Below, one piece after another: positions 7,911 to 15,819 of a stretch of DNA of 64,000 nucleotides. How positions within the stretch are numbered: position 1 is the first letter of the stretch; each line of letters opens with the position of its first letter. The notes below the pieces were generated by a model. It ran no database searches, was not told the DNA's origin, and saw nothing but the letters and a program-made list of their open reading frames with translations. The translations under genes were made by a program, and so were the position numbers. Source of the DNA: an uncultured Lactobacillus sp. (GTDB taxonomy: Bacteria; Bacillota; Bacilli; Lactobacillales; Lactobacillaceae); contig NZ_CAJURR010000008.1 in the NCBI RefSeq assembly GCF_910589175.1, forward strand, positions 1 to 64,000, given 5' to 3'.

Positions 7911-8032
7911 CCCTCCTAAAAATAAGAGGAAAGAGGGACATCCTAGGAGGAAAGGTTACTGATATGAATAAATCATACATTCGGACTACCAACCGAATTG
8001 TGTTTTTACTTTCCTTAGCGTGTATTATAACA
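7911..8032 (-). promoter_or_regulatory. yjdF (azaaromatic) riboswitch and its extended -10 promoter
   Basis: The extended -10 TGTTATAAT lies at 8024-8032, giving a leader of about 110 nt. In the leader GGAAAG pairs with CTTTCC over a long range, ATTCGG-TTGGTAGT-CCGAAT forms a hairpin, and a CCTCCTAGGA element can pair with the AGGAGG ribosome site. These features and the downstream gene match the known yjdF RNA motif. Control at translation is implied. Confidence 0.75.
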
Positions 8033-8053
8033 AATTATTTATCTTTTATTGTC

Positions 8054-8098
8054 ATGATAACAGTGTTATCATAGACCCAAAAAGATAACACCGTTATC
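8054..8098 (+). promoter_or_regulatory. two operators of the TetR regulator
   Basis: GATAAC-N3-GTTATC occurs twice, at 8056-8070 (extended to a 19-bp palindrome at 8054-8072) and 8084-8098, 28 bp apart. They cover the likely promoter and leader of the TetR gene; the first also borders the divergent yjdF promoter. Confidence 0.7.
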
Positions 8099-8114
8099 AA
8101 GAAAGAAGATAAAA

Positions 8115-8648
8115 ATGACAACCGAAGAAAAAATTATAAATCAAACCGTTCATCTAATCGACACTAATGGGTATCAAAACTTAAGTTTACGCAAACTTAC
8201 AAAGGAACTGGGACTTACAACAGGGGCTTTTTATAGACAGTTCAAAGATAAAAATGAACTATTTCAAAAAGCAGTAATCCAATTATCTAAACGATTTATT
8301 GAGCAGATCCCATTAAATGAAGATTATTCATCTAAGCAACAGTTACTCATTATCGCTAAATATATTTGTCAGTCTATAACTATTCATCCCAACCAAATGG
8401 ACTTCTTATTCTACCAATTATCAGCACTAGATTTATATTCAAATGCTAATCAATATCCCTTTTTGCAGAAAGTAAAAGCTTTAATTACTAATCTTAATTC
8501 ATCAACTACTCTTTCTGATCGAGATTTATTTATTCAAATCTGGTCCTTTATTCAAGGATATGCATTACTAATTAAAAATAAAATTACCCACTATAATGCA
8601 CAATTAGTAGAATACACTTTAGATCAACTTTTGAAAGGAAAAGATTAA
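8115..8648 (+). CDS. TetR/AcrR family transcriptional regulator
   Basis: The 177-residue protein has the N-terminal TetR helix-turn-helix (LSLRKLTKELGLTTGAFYRQ, about residues 23-42) and a divergent helical ligand-binding domain. An AAGAAAGAAG ribosome site precedes it. The next gene, a flavoprotein reductase, starts 1 bp after the stop. The paired palindromes just upstream indicate that it represses its own operon. Ligand unknown. Confidence 0.9.
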   Translation: MTTEEKIINQTVHLIDTNGYQNLSLRKLTKELGLTTGAFYRQFKDKNELFQKAVIQLSKRFIEQIPLNEDYSSKQQLLIIAKYICQSITIHPNQMDFLFYQLSALDLYSNANQYPFLQKVKALITNLNSSTTLSDRDLFIQIWSFIQGYALLIKNKITHYNAQLVEYTLDQLLKGKD

Positions 8649-8649
8649 A

Positions 8650-9246
8650 ATGGACTTCTTAATCATCTATTGTCATCCTTATGAAAAAAGTTTTAACCAT
8701 GCAATTTTAGAATCAGTAAAATCAAACTTAGCACATAGGCATAAAAGCTTTAAAGTAATTGACTTGTATCAAGAACAATTTAATCCTATTTATGACAAAG
8801 AAGAATTACGTTTATTTCATACTGGTAAAACTCATGATCCTCTAGTAACAAAATACTTAAATTACTTAAGAGAAGCTTCCGCAATAATTTTTATTACTCC
8901 ACTTTGGTGGAATAGTGTCCCAGCAATGCTTAAAGGTTTTATTGATAAAGTGATGAAAGAAGGAAAAGGATTATCTCATACTGTAAGCAAAACTGGTATT
9001 CATGGCGAATTAACCAACATTAAACATACTTATGTCCTTACCACTTCAACTTCACCAACATTTTATGTCAAACTCTTTTTGGGAAATGGTATTAAACGAA
9101 TTTTTGCTAATAAAACCCTAAAGCAATTAGGGATGCAAGATCGACATTGGATTCATTTTGGCAGTATCACAAATTCTACACAAAAGCAGAGAATAGCTTA
9201 CTTAACTAAGATTAATCACTATAATTTTTCCTCTCGCAACCATTAG
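8650..9246 (+). CDS. NAD(P)H-dependent oxidoreductase, Flavodoxin_2 family
   Basis: The 198-residue protein has the flavodoxin-like fold of MdaB/KefF/YwrO quinone reductases: phosphate-binding start [15 protein letters not shown], the mid motif [20 protein letters not shown] (about 90-109), and a C-terminal region on FMN. It likely reduces quinones or nitro compounds with two electrons. Co-transcribed with the TetR gene, consistent with inducible detoxification. Confidence 0.85.
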   Translation: MDFLIIYCHPYEKSFNHAILESVKSNLAHRHKSFKVIDLYQEQFNPIYDKEELRLFHTGKTHDPLVTKYLNYLREASAIIFITPLWWNSVPAMLKGFIDKVMKEGKGLSHTVSKTGIHGELTNIKHTYVLTTSTSPTFYVKLFLGNGIKRIFANKTLKQLGMQDRHWIHFGSITNSTQKQRIAYLTKINHYNFSSRNH

Positions 9247-9332
9247 TTGCCTCCAATGCAATCAAAAAGTGGTTGTCTGCAACCGCGATTTTTAATAAAT
9301 TGAAATCAATCAACAACGAAAGGACAATCCAT

Positions 9333-10310
9333 ATGAGATTAGGTCAAAAAATCACGGAATTACGAAAAAAGAACAATCTTTCTCAAGAAGGTTTAGCTGA
9401 AAAAATGAATGTTAGTCGCCAAGCCGTTTCAAAATGGGAAAGTGATCAATCAATTCCCGATATCGAAAAAATCGTTAACTTGTCGGAATTATTTGGTGTT
9501 ACCACAGATTATTTACTAAAAAGTGGTGCTCCATCTTTTGAAATTAAAACAGCAGATCTTCCCGCAGAAGATAAACTACCTATTTTACCTGATGAATTGG
9601 TCCAAAAATATCTATCTACTGCAAAAAAGAGTTCACAATTCCGTGCTTTGGCAATAGCTCTTGCTATCTTCAGTCCAGCATGTATTAATTTTTGCAGTGC
9701 TCTTTCCGGGTTCCTAATAGGTGCCAGTGATAAAATGCAATTAATCATTTCACTTATAGGATTTGCTGCAACCATTGTAGTTCTTGCAATTTCATTTGGT
9801 CTTCTAATTTATAGTTTTCTTATTATGCGTGAATTTAAGCATCTAAATAAACAAAACTTTGACATTATGAAAGAGAAAGAGAGGTTAAAGTCTACTATCC
9901 AATCCTTTCATCATACCAATGATAAATATTTAGTTTTATCCTGCATCCTAGCAGTCTTAGGTATTATTGGACCAGTAATGAGCGGTCTTAGCAATTCTAA
10001 CGGGACAGTATCTCTTATTGCCTGGGGAATAACTTTCTCAATTTTCAGTGGTGCCACATATTTCTTTATATCTTATGTATCGCAACTCCGCTATCTTTCT
10101 CTTTTAGTTAAATATAGAAAGCATCTACCATCTAACTTACACAAATTATTTGTTTACGGAAGCTGGATTTATATTTTTGGTATTTTAGGCATAGATTACA
10201 TTGTTAGTAGATTTATTGAACCCACTTTTAGTTCTACAAGTGTTTTATATTTAGGTATTGTAATCTATTGTCTATTTACATATTTTTTCATTAAGGAAAA
10301 AGCAGAATAA
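9333..10310 (+). CDS. Xre family regulator with C-terminal membrane domain
   Basis: The 325-residue protein has a helix-turn-helix ([20 protein letters not shown], about 16-35; GVTTDYLL ends the domain) followed by about six membrane segments. I start it at 9333, 8 nt behind AAAGGA; an ATG at 9273 lacks a ribosome site. Such membrane-tethered Xre proteins probably sense the envelope. The membrane part resembles the protein at 15820-16596, which has no DNA-binding domain. Confidence 0.8.
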   Translation: MRLGQKITELRKKNNLSQEGLAEKMNVSRQAVSKWESDQSIPDIEKIVNLSELFGVTTDYLLKSGAPSFEIKTADLPAEDKLPILPDELVQKYLSTAKKSSQFRALAIALAIFSPACINFCSALSGFLIGASDKMQLIISLIGFAATIVVLAISFGLLIYSFLIMREFKHLNKQNFDIMKEKERLKSTIQSFHHTNDKYLVLSCILAVLGIIGPVMSGLSNSNGTVSLIAWGITFSIFSGATYFFISYVSQLRYLSLLVKYRKHLPSNLHKLFVYGSWIYIFGILGIDYIVSRFIEPTFSSTSVLYLGIVIYCLFTYFFIKEKAE

Positions 10311-10319
10311 ATTTAATAG

Positions 10320-10352
10320 TAAAAGCCCGCGAAATTAATCGCGAGCTTTTTG
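10320..10352. terminator. terminator of the Xre membrane regulator
   Basis: The stem AAAAGCCCGCG/CGCGAGCTTTTT flanks an AT loop. It resembles the yjdF terminator at 7456-7485. Confidence 0.8.
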
Positions 10353-10368
10353 ACTAATCCATATTCTG

Positions 10369-10397
10369 TTGCAAACAAATTTTCGTTATAATTATAT
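10369..10397 (+). promoter_or_regulatory. promoter of toxin copy 2
   Basis: TTGCAA (10369-10374) and TTATAT (10392-10397) are separated by 17 bp. The leader to the toxin is about 85 nt and contains a short coupled reading frame (10450-10512). Confidence 0.45.
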
Positions 10398-10483
10398 CCT
10401 CAGAAAGTTTTATGAGCGGTGGCTGTTTTTCCTCCCGGAGGTGAGGCTTATGGTCCAACATCAATCGGAAAGGGTTCAGCCTA

Positions 10484-10577
10484 ATGAGTGGTTTACGAGG
10501 CCATCTCGTTAATGCTGTTGTTTGGTACTTTTGTGTTAGCTTTGCTAACATATATCGACAACCACAACAAAAAATAA
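10484..10577 (+). pseudogene. holin-like type I toxin, copy 2, frameshifted near its start
   Basis: The ATG at 10484 is well placed behind AAAGGG, but one extra T in codons 3-4 throws the frame off; without it the product would be a 30-residue toxin nearly identical to copy 1 (YEAISLMLLFGTFVLALLTY is shared, and the ends are DHHNKK versus DNHNKK). The toxin frame can still be entered at GTG 10488 (29 residues) or at an internal ATG at 10511 that overlaps the stop of a leader frame. It may be a pseudogene or translationally coupled. Confidence 0.65.
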
Positions 10578-10699
10578 AAAACGCCGCTCAATTCATAACT
10601 TTGGCAGGTTTATTGAGTAGGCGCATGTCAACTTTATAACTTTAGCCGCCGCTCTTAAAGCGGGCTGCATGGGAGATCTTCGGATCTCCCTTTTTCTTT
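10570..10699 (-). ncRNA. predicted antisense RNA antitoxin (copy 2)
   Basis: A consensus extended -10, TGCTATAAT, lies on the minus strand at 10706-10714, giving a start near 10699. The RNA carries the same CCGCT/AGCGG stem as copy 1 and ends in a hairpin with arms CTCAAT/ATTGAG, extended by GGCG pairs (10582-10624), then a T-run. Arm sequences differ from copy 1 but pairing is kept. Confidence 0.65.
10671..10695 (+). terminator. terminator of toxin mRNA (copy 2)
   Basis: GGGAGATC-TTCG-GATCTCCC followed by TTTTT; a stable UUCG-capped hairpin at the same place as in copy 1. Confidence 0.8.
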
Positions 10700-10736
10700 A
10701 TCTAAATTATAGCATATTTATTAGTAACTTCGACTT

Positions 10737-11246
10737 TTATTTTGCTCTACTTGGAACTGAAATAGTCGCACTATCAATTATATGACCTTCCATTTTATGC
10801 AAAAAGTCGTTTAACCAATAGCCTTTTTTTAGATCAAGTTTTGTATCTAATGCATACACGGTTAAAGTGTAATAGTGCGTCTTATCAGGAGGCATCGGAC
10901 CTGTATAGCCTTCAACTGGGCCAGAATTTTCACCCAAAAACCTGCTAATATTGCTATTATTTCCTTGGACGAAATCAAGGCTGGTATTCTTAGAATGACT
11001 AATATTAGCTGGAACATCTTGAACCGGAAGATTGGCAGCTAACCAGTGAATCCAAGTAAATCCACAGACTGGAACTGAATCAAAATCTCTAAAATATACA
11101 GCTAAAGTTTTTGCCTTATTAGGTGCATCAGTAATAAAAATTGGGAAAGATCTACTAGGTTTTCCCTCAATTTTTTGATCTTCATTAGCAAATTTACTGT
11201 AGCAATCTGGAATGAACCCATTCATAGTTGGAATTTCTATCTTCAT
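10737..11246 (-). CDS. YbhB/YbcL family protein (PEBP fold)
   Basis: The 169-residue protein carries the phosphatidylethanolamine-binding / Raf-kinase-inhibitor-like signature: TWIHWLAANLP, then GYTGPMPPDKTHYYTLTVYA (about 113-132) with the conserved P-P-x-x-x-H-x-Y pattern. There is no signal peptide, so it is cytoplasmic. The bacterial function is unclear; small-molecule or lipid binding is likely. Single gene; the 165 bp upstream (11247-11411) hold only AT-rich sequence and presumably its promoter. Confidence 0.85.
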   Translation of the reverse strand: MKIEIPTMNGFIPDCYSKFANEDQKIEGKPSRSFPIFITDAPNKAKTLAVYFRDFDSVPVCGFTWIHWLAANLPVQDVPANISHSKNTSLDFVQGNNSNISRFLGENSGPVEGYTGPMPPDKTHYYTLTVYALDTKLDLKKGYWLNDFLHKMEGHIIDSATISVPSRAK

Positions 11247-11411
11247 TTACGTATCCCCTAAAACTGCGTTTTTTAATTATTAGTCTTCTCATGCTACTTC
11301 TTATTTAAATACAATTATTTCTCAATTGCCAACAAGAACGCCACTTAATTCACTACTTTAGCCAGTTATCATATCGTCTCCAGCATAATGTACTATAAAT
11401 TTTTATATTAC

Positions 11412-12044
11412 CTACTTTTTATTTATATTCATAGAAGCTACTGGTGACTCACGTAAAAATATAAGTATACTTTGACGAACGTCATATGGAGCTAGTCTAT
11501 CGCTGTATTCAAGCAAGACTCTTACCATGCCAATGATGCTATGTACAAATACCTGTACACTAATCATCATTCTCATTTGTTCTTTTTCGTCCATTTTTAA
11601 CTCATCAATATGTTTCATCTGGCTCATACGTTTCATGATTTCCTCGCAACCAGTCTGGAAAATCATATTATAGAAACGGGTATCCCCATTATCAGATAAC
11701 AAGACTTGAATTTCTTTTTTATGTGCATAACAGAACTCAATGGTATTTTTTGTTGCATTTAAAATAGTTTCTAACTGATCTTCAAAAGGTGTGTCTAAAT
11801 CAAGCTCTCCCAGTGAATCACGATCTTTTTCAACATTTTTTAGATACTCTGCAACAAAGCTATCTTCTGTATCTCTTAGTAGATCATTGACATCTGAATA
11901 ATATTGATAAAACGTTCTAGTACTTACGCCAGCTTTATCAATAATATCTTTTACTTTTAGCTCATGCACACTCTTATTTTCTAAACAGCCTAAAAGAGCA
12001 GCAATTAAATTATTCTTTGTATTCTGTACCCTAATATCACTCAA
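11412..12044 (-). CDS. TetR/AcrR family transcriptional regulator
   Basis: The 210-residue protein has an N-terminal helix-turn-helix (VKDIIDKAGVSTRTFYQYYS, about 26-45) and a long helical C-terminal domain. Upstream, at 12116-12152, is a near-perfect 37-bp palindrome that probably is its operator; the divergent gene at 12248 could be under the same control. Ligand and targets are unknown. Confidence 0.85.
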   Translation of the reverse strand: MSDIRVQNTKNNLIAALLGCLENKSVHELKVKDIIDKAGVSTRTFYQYYSDVNDLLRDTEDSFVAEYLKNVEKDRDSLGELDLDTPFEDQLETILNATKNTIEFCYAHKKEIQVLLSDNGDTRFYNMIFQTGCEEIMKRMSQMKHIDELKMDEKEQMRMMISVQVFVHSIIGMVRVLLEYSDRLAPYDVRQSILIFLRESPVASMNINKK

Positions 12045-12115
12045 ACTTGTTCCTCACTTCTCTTTCCTAGATATTTATCATCTGTAACTTTCTTTTACTT
12101 AATTATTAAAAATAT

Positions 12116-12152
12116 TATATCAAAAGTAAAATAACTTTTTACTTTCGATATA
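12116..12152. promoter_or_regulatory. 37-bp palindrome between divergent genes (probable TetR operator)
   Basis: Arms TATATCAAAAGTAAAA and TTTTACTTTCGATATA, 16 bp each with one mismatch, flank a 5-bp centre. It lies 72 bp before the TetR start and 96 bp before the hypothetical gene, so it is placed to control both. Confidence 0.6.
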
Positions 12153-12247
12153 AAAAGTTTTTCTTTTTCAACTTAGTTAACATTCATTGTTTTTACTTTT
12201 TTCACTTTATATACTTTAGATGCTACAGTTAGAACAGGAATTGATAT

Positions 12248-12643
12248 ATGATGATTAATTTAAACAACAATGATTATCAAATTAGTAAAAAAGATCAAAA
12301 ATTACTTAGACAATTTGAAAAACAAGTATTAAATTCTCAAATTTTATATCCTTTTCATCCGATTAGACATATCAATGGCGAATTTTTTCACTTTATTAAA
12401 GGTTCTGGAAAAGATCTATTACTGGATTTCGTTATGCAACCTCAAAAACGTAATTTGATTTTTTCTGAGCTACTATTTATTAGTTATAAATACTTAACTA
12501 AAGTTAGATACGACATTGACGACTATTTTCTTAGAAAAAATTGGGTTAATCTGATTAATGTCTCATATACCAATGACATTATTACCGACGTTTCATCTTT
12601 CTTAACTAAGATCGATGAAGCAAATAAGCTTGAGTTTAATTAA
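12248..12643 (+). CDS. hypothetical protein
   Basis: I do not recognise this 131-residue protein. It has no membrane segment or signal peptide, is rich in aromatic and charged residues (FHPIRHINGEFFHFIKGSGK; RYDIDDYFLRKNWVNLI) and looks like a compact cytoplasmic alpha/beta protein. The wording of the middle (GSGKDLLLDFVMQPQKR) resembles a loose recollection of DUF6978-type phage-associated proteins but is not enough to assign. An AGGA lies 8 nt before the ATG, and a strong terminator follows, so it is monocistronic. Confidence 0.6.
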   Translation: MMINLNNNDYQISKKDQKLLRQFEKQVLNSQILYPFHPIRHINGEFFHFIKGSGKDLLLDFVMQPQKRNLIFSELLFISYKYLTKVRYDIDDYFLRKNWVNLINVSYTNDIITDVSSFLTKIDEANKLEFN

Positions 12644-12650
12644 ATACTAT

Positions 12651-12702
12651 AAAAAGCCTATTAAATCATGGTTCATCAATACCAAGATTTAATAGGCTTC
12701 TT
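12651..12702 (+). terminator. terminator of the hypothetical gene
   Basis: AAGCCTATTAAATC and GATTTAATAGGCTT form a 14-bp stem with an 18-nt loop, followed by CTTT. Confidence 0.85.
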
Positions 12703-12792
12703 TAATTGCTATTCTTTCTAGATACTTTCCCCCAATCTATATAGTAAAAATTTTACTTAATACATTTTATAAATATTAGCGAACATACGATC

Positions 12793-12801
12793 TGCTATAA
12801 T
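12793..12801 (+). promoter_or_regulatory. extended -10 promoter of the Abi gene
   Basis: TGCTATAAT is a consensus extended -10; no clear -35 is present. Transcription would begin near 12808, leaving a leader of about 25 nt. Confidence 0.6.
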
Positions 12802-12834
12802 CAACATATCACATTAAAAGATCGGGGTTAAAAT

Positions 12835-13731
12835 ATGTCACACAAAAAAATGTGTACTACAACAGAACTTATACAGCACCTTAAAACTAAAGGGATAACC
12901 TTCAAATATATGAGCACATCAGAAGCTCAACATATGTTAGATACAACAAACTATTATTTTAAATTGGGCTCTTATAGAAAAAATTTTGCCAAAGATAGGG
13001 AAGGTAAGTACATTAATTTAGACTTTGCTTATCTAACAGACTTAGCTGCAATTGATGGGCAATTAAGAGAGTACCTATTAGAGATCACATTAGACATAGA
13101 ACATGGTATCAAAACATTTATTATTACCAATATTTCGAACAATCCAACTGAAGATGGTTACTCAATAATCCAAGAATTTAAAGATAAATACCCTACGCAA
13201 TATGAACATACATTAACCCAATTGAAGAAAAATAAGTATTTACAGGACTTGTATAATAAATATCATTCTAATATGCCAGTTTGGGTTTTTATGGAAATTT
13301 CATCATTTGGAGTTTTATCTCTATTTGTTGATTTTTACTATAAAAAGTATAAAACTAAGAATCTTAGACAAATCCACGCTCATCTAAAGTTTTGTAAAAA
13401 TATTAGGAATGCATGTGCACACAGTGATCCTTTTCTGATTAATCTTTTTTCTGACAAAGAATTCTTGCGTCATCCATCTGCAGCTGTTATGTCCATTGGA
13501 GAACAGATGGGCATTTCAAAAAACTATATTACTGATTTAAAGATAAATGACTTAATTTCTACGTTTTATCTTCATCGGAAAATTCAAAGCAAAAAGTTAG
13601 CAGAACACAGAATTAGAGAAGGAAATCGTCTTATTCAGAGATTCAATCGGCACAGTGAATGGTATTCTGATAATCAAAGAATTAATACTTTTATATCAAT
13701 ACTAACCAAACTAATTGACTCTCTTTCATAA
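12835..13731 (+). CDS. Abi family (Abi_2; AbiD/AbiF-type) HEPN protein
   Basis: The 298-residue protein belongs to the Abi_2 abortive-infection family. The N-terminal part has the family start (LIQHLKTKGITF, NYYFKLGSYRKNF, about 12-51), the middle has MPVWVFMEISSFGVLS (147-162), and residues 191-196 are RNACAH, the R-N-x3-H HEPN ribonuclease motif. It is expected to be an RNA-cleaving toxin that halts growth upon phage attack. AbiF-type proteins have been reported to pair with structured RNA antitoxins and to be related to Cas13. A small-RNA gene lies directly behind this one. Confidence 0.85.
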   Translation: MSHKKMCTTTELIQHLKTKGITFKYMSTSEAQHMLDTTNYYFKLGSYRKNFAKDREGKYINLDFAYLTDLAAIDGQLREYLLEITLDIEHGIKTFIITNISNNPTEDGYSIIQEFKDKYPTQYEHTLTQLKKNKYLQDLYNKYHSNMPVWVFMEISSFGVLSLFVDFYYKKYKTKNLRQIHAHLKFCKNIRNACAHSDPFLINLFSDKEFLRHPSAAVMSIGEQMGISKNYITDLKINDLISTFYLHRKIQSKKLAEHRIREGNRLIQRFNRHSEWYSDNQRINTFISILTKLIDSLS

Positions 13732-13743
13732 AAAGTTTAAGAT
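13715..13743 (+). promoter_or_regulatory. promoter of the small RNA behind the Abi gene
   Basis: TTGACT (13715-13720), a 17-bp spacer and TAAGAT (13738-13743) straddle the stop codon of the Abi gene and point at the structured stretch that follows. Confidence 0.5.
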
Positions 13744-13749
13744 GAGTCA

Positions 13750-13839
13750 TGAGGAAATAACGGTTAGACCGTTAGCTAATTAAGACAATAGTTAAGATTG
13801 GTTATAGAAAAAAGCTCCAACACAAGTTGGGGCTTTTTT
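13750..13839 (+). ncRNA. predicted structured small RNA, possible antitoxin of the Abi protein
   Basis: From the promoter to the terminator there is no reading frame, only stem-loops. TAACGGT-TAG-ACCGTTA (13758-13774) is the first. CTAATTAA/TTAA-g-ATTGG around GACAATAG (13776-13801) is the second. The terminator GCTCCAAC-ACAA-GTTGGGGC with T-run (13807-13839) is the third. GTTA recurs four times in the first two stems. Its place next to a HEPN toxin suggests an antitoxin RNA. That it is only a long 3' UTR of the Abi mRNA remains possible. Confidence 0.5.
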
Positions 13840-13840
13840 G

Positions 13841-13902
13841 TTTGGTATATTTTACACTAGGTTTGCAAACATATAGTGATTAATACAACTAAAAATAATT
13901 AA
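13841..13902 (+). pseudogene. possible decayed third copy of the holin-like toxin
   Basis: From TTTGGTA to CTAAAAATAA this stretch aligns with the 3' half of the two toxin genes (for example TTTGC-AAACATATA versus TTTGCTAACATATA), with transitions and one indel; the reading frame is closed. The rest of 13903-13960 shows nothing recognisable. Confidence 0.35.
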
Positions 13903-13960
13903 AATACTATTTATTGTTTTTATTAATTCCTACCAGTTTAGCATTAGTCCTAAAAAAGCA

Positions 13961-13993
13961 AAAAAGACCCCTAGCTTGTAAACTAAGGGTCAC
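13961..13993 (-). terminator. terminator of guaA
   Basis: On the minus strand GACCCTTAG and CTAGGGGTC pair around an 8-nt loop and are followed by TTTTTTG. Confidence 0.85.
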
Positions 13994-14078
13994 TGACAAA
14001 CAATTAATGCTTGTAAGTATATTTTATGTAGTTTAAATTCTATAAATGCCTTAATATAGTTCAGAAAATATTTCTATC

Positions 14079-15632
14079 TTATTCCCATTCAATAGTGGAA
14101 GGTGGCTTACTGGTAATATCGTAAACTACGCGGTTAATGTGGTCACATTCATCTACGATTCTAGTAGAAATCTTGCTCAAAACATCCCATGGAATTTGGG
14201 CAAAGTCGGCAGTCATTCCATCAATTGAAGTTACGGCACGAATACCAATAGTGTAATCGTAAGTACGACCATCCCCCATAACACCAACTGAACGAATACC
14301 TGGCAAAACTGTAAAGTATTGCCAAATATCTTCTTGAAGACCAGCATTCTTAATTTCTTCACGTAAAATTGCATCTGATTCACGCACGATCTTAAGCTTG
14401 TCTTCAGTAACTTCGCCAATAACACGGATACCAAGACCTGGACCTGGGAATGGTTGACGCCATACTAAGTCATGAGGAATACCGAGCTTTTCACCAAGTT
14501 CACGAACTTCATCCTTGAATAGCTTACGAAGTGGTTCAATCAATTCAAAGTGCATGTCTTCAGGAAGTCCACCAACATTGTGGTGTGACTTGATAGTTTG
14601 AGCAGTGTTAGTTCCAGACTCAATAACGTCAGTATATAAAGTACCTTGGGCTAAGAAGTCAACATCCTTTAACTTTTTAGCTTCTTCGTTGAAGACTTCA
14701 ATGAATTCCTTACCGATGATCTTACGCTTTTGTTCAGGATCAGTTACTCCTTTGAGTTTGTCCAAGAAACGTTCTTGTGCATTAACGCGAATGATGTTAA
14801 CTCCAAGATCCTTATTCAAAGCTTGCATTACTTGAGCGCCTTCGTCTTTACGAAGCATCCCGTGATCAACAAAAATCGCAGTTAATTGATCGCCAATTGC
14901 CTTGTGAAGAAGAGTAGCAGTAACACTAGAATCAACCCCACCAGAAAGACCCAAGATGACCTTCTTATCGCCAACTTTTTTACGGATTTCATCAACTTGC
15001 ATTTCAATAAAGTCATCCATGGTCCAGTTGGCTTCAGCACCACAAACCTTAAAGGCAAAGTTCTTCAAAATATCTAAACCGTACTCGGAATTACGAACTT
15101 CGGCATGGAATTGAATTCCATAGAACTTCTTCTCATCGTTAGCAATTGCAGAAATTGGACAATTCTTACTCTTAGCAGTTACAGCAAAGCCTTCTGGAGC
15201 CTTGGTTACTAAGTCCCCGTGACTCATCCAAACATATTGTTCTCTTGGCAAGCCCTCAAATAAAACTGCATTAGGATCAGTTACCTCAATATCAGCACGA
15301 CCATATTCGGAATTATCAGCCTTTTCAACCTTACCGCCTAAATCGTAACTCATGAGTTGCATCCCATAACAAATTCCCAAAATTGGAATACCAAGCTTGA
15401 AAATTTCAGGATCAACTTTTAAAGCACCTTTGTCGTAAACACTATTTGGACCACCAGAAAAGATAATTCCCTTAGGAGCCATTTCTTTGATCTTTTCAAT
15501 GCTTAAGTCATGTGGTAAAAGTTCTGAATAAATACCAAAATCACGAATTCGACGAGTAATCAATTGATTGTATTGACTACCAAAATCAAGCACAATAATC
15601 TTGTCAAAATCATTTAGATTAGTCTTAGCCAC
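14079..15632 (-). CDS. guaA: GMP synthase (glutamine-hydrolysing)
   Basis: The 517-residue enzyme makes GMP from XMP, ATP and glutamine. The class I glutamine amidotransferase domain comes first ([12 protein letters not shown] with the catalytic Cys near 87; FHAEV histidine). The ATP-pyrophosphatase domain follows with P-loop LSGGVDSSV (about 230), and the C-terminal dimerisation domain ends STIEWE. The start is GTG with an AGGAG site. It has its own promoter and terminator, with no purine riboswitch in front, in contrast to xpt-pbuX nearby. Confidence 0.97.
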   Translation of the reverse strand: MAKTNLNDFDKIIVLDFGSQYNQLITRRIRDFGIYSELLPHDLSIEKIKEMAPKGIIFSGGPNSVYDKGALKVDPEIFKLGIPILGICYGMQLMSYDLGGKVEKADNSEYGRADIEVTDPNAVLFEGLPREQYVWMSHGDLVTKAPEGFAVTAKSKNCPISAIANDEKKFYGIQFHAEVRNSEYGLDILKNFAFKVCGAEANWTMDDFIEMQVDEIRKKVGDKKVILGLSGGVDSSVTATLLHKAIGDQLTAIFVDHGMLRKDEGAQVMQALNKDLGVNIIRVNAQERFLDKLKGVTDPEQKRKIIGKEFIEVFNEEAKKLKDVDFLAQGTLYTDVIESGTNTAQTIKSHHNVGGLPEDMHFELIEPLRKLFKDEVRELGEKLGIPHDLVWRQPFPGPGLGIRVIGEVTEDKLKIVRESDAILREEIKNAGLQEDIWQYFTVLPGIRSVGVMGDGRTYDYTIGIRAVTSIDGMTADFAQIPWDVLSKISTRIVDECDHINRVVYDITSKPPSTIEWE

Positions 15633-15675
15633 AATTTTCTCCTTCTAAAAAATAATTTATCCCTATTTACTAGAA

Positions 15676-15704
15676 ACTTTACTAAGAAAAATTCAATTGG
15701 TCAA
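15676..15704 (-). promoter_or_regulatory. promoter of guaA
   Basis: TTGACC (15699-15704) and TAAAGT (15676-15681) are separated by 17 bp on the minus strand. Confidence 0.65.
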
Positions 15705-15819
15705 TCATTAATTTATTTTTTAACTTCACAAGCATCAAAATAGCGCTCTTATAATTTGTTATATAAAATTGAAGTAAAACTATATTATTTAACTTTTATA
15801 TACAAAAGAGGTGACACCT

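Noticed and set aside
10354-10551. 65-codon reading frame on the minus strand
   Set aside because: It is a shadow of the toxin copy 2 locus, with no ribosome site and no recognisable protein.
13738-13760. GATGA...GAAA resembling a hammerhead ribozyme core
   Set aside because: The essential CU before GAUGA is AA, and stems I and III cannot be formed around it.
14605-15077. Plus-strand reading frames inside guaA
   Set aside because: They are antisense to conserved guaA coding sequence with no ribosome site.
15811-15819. GTG start for the 15820 gene
   Set aside because: The GTG belongs to the AGAGGTGA ribosome site of the ATG at 15820.
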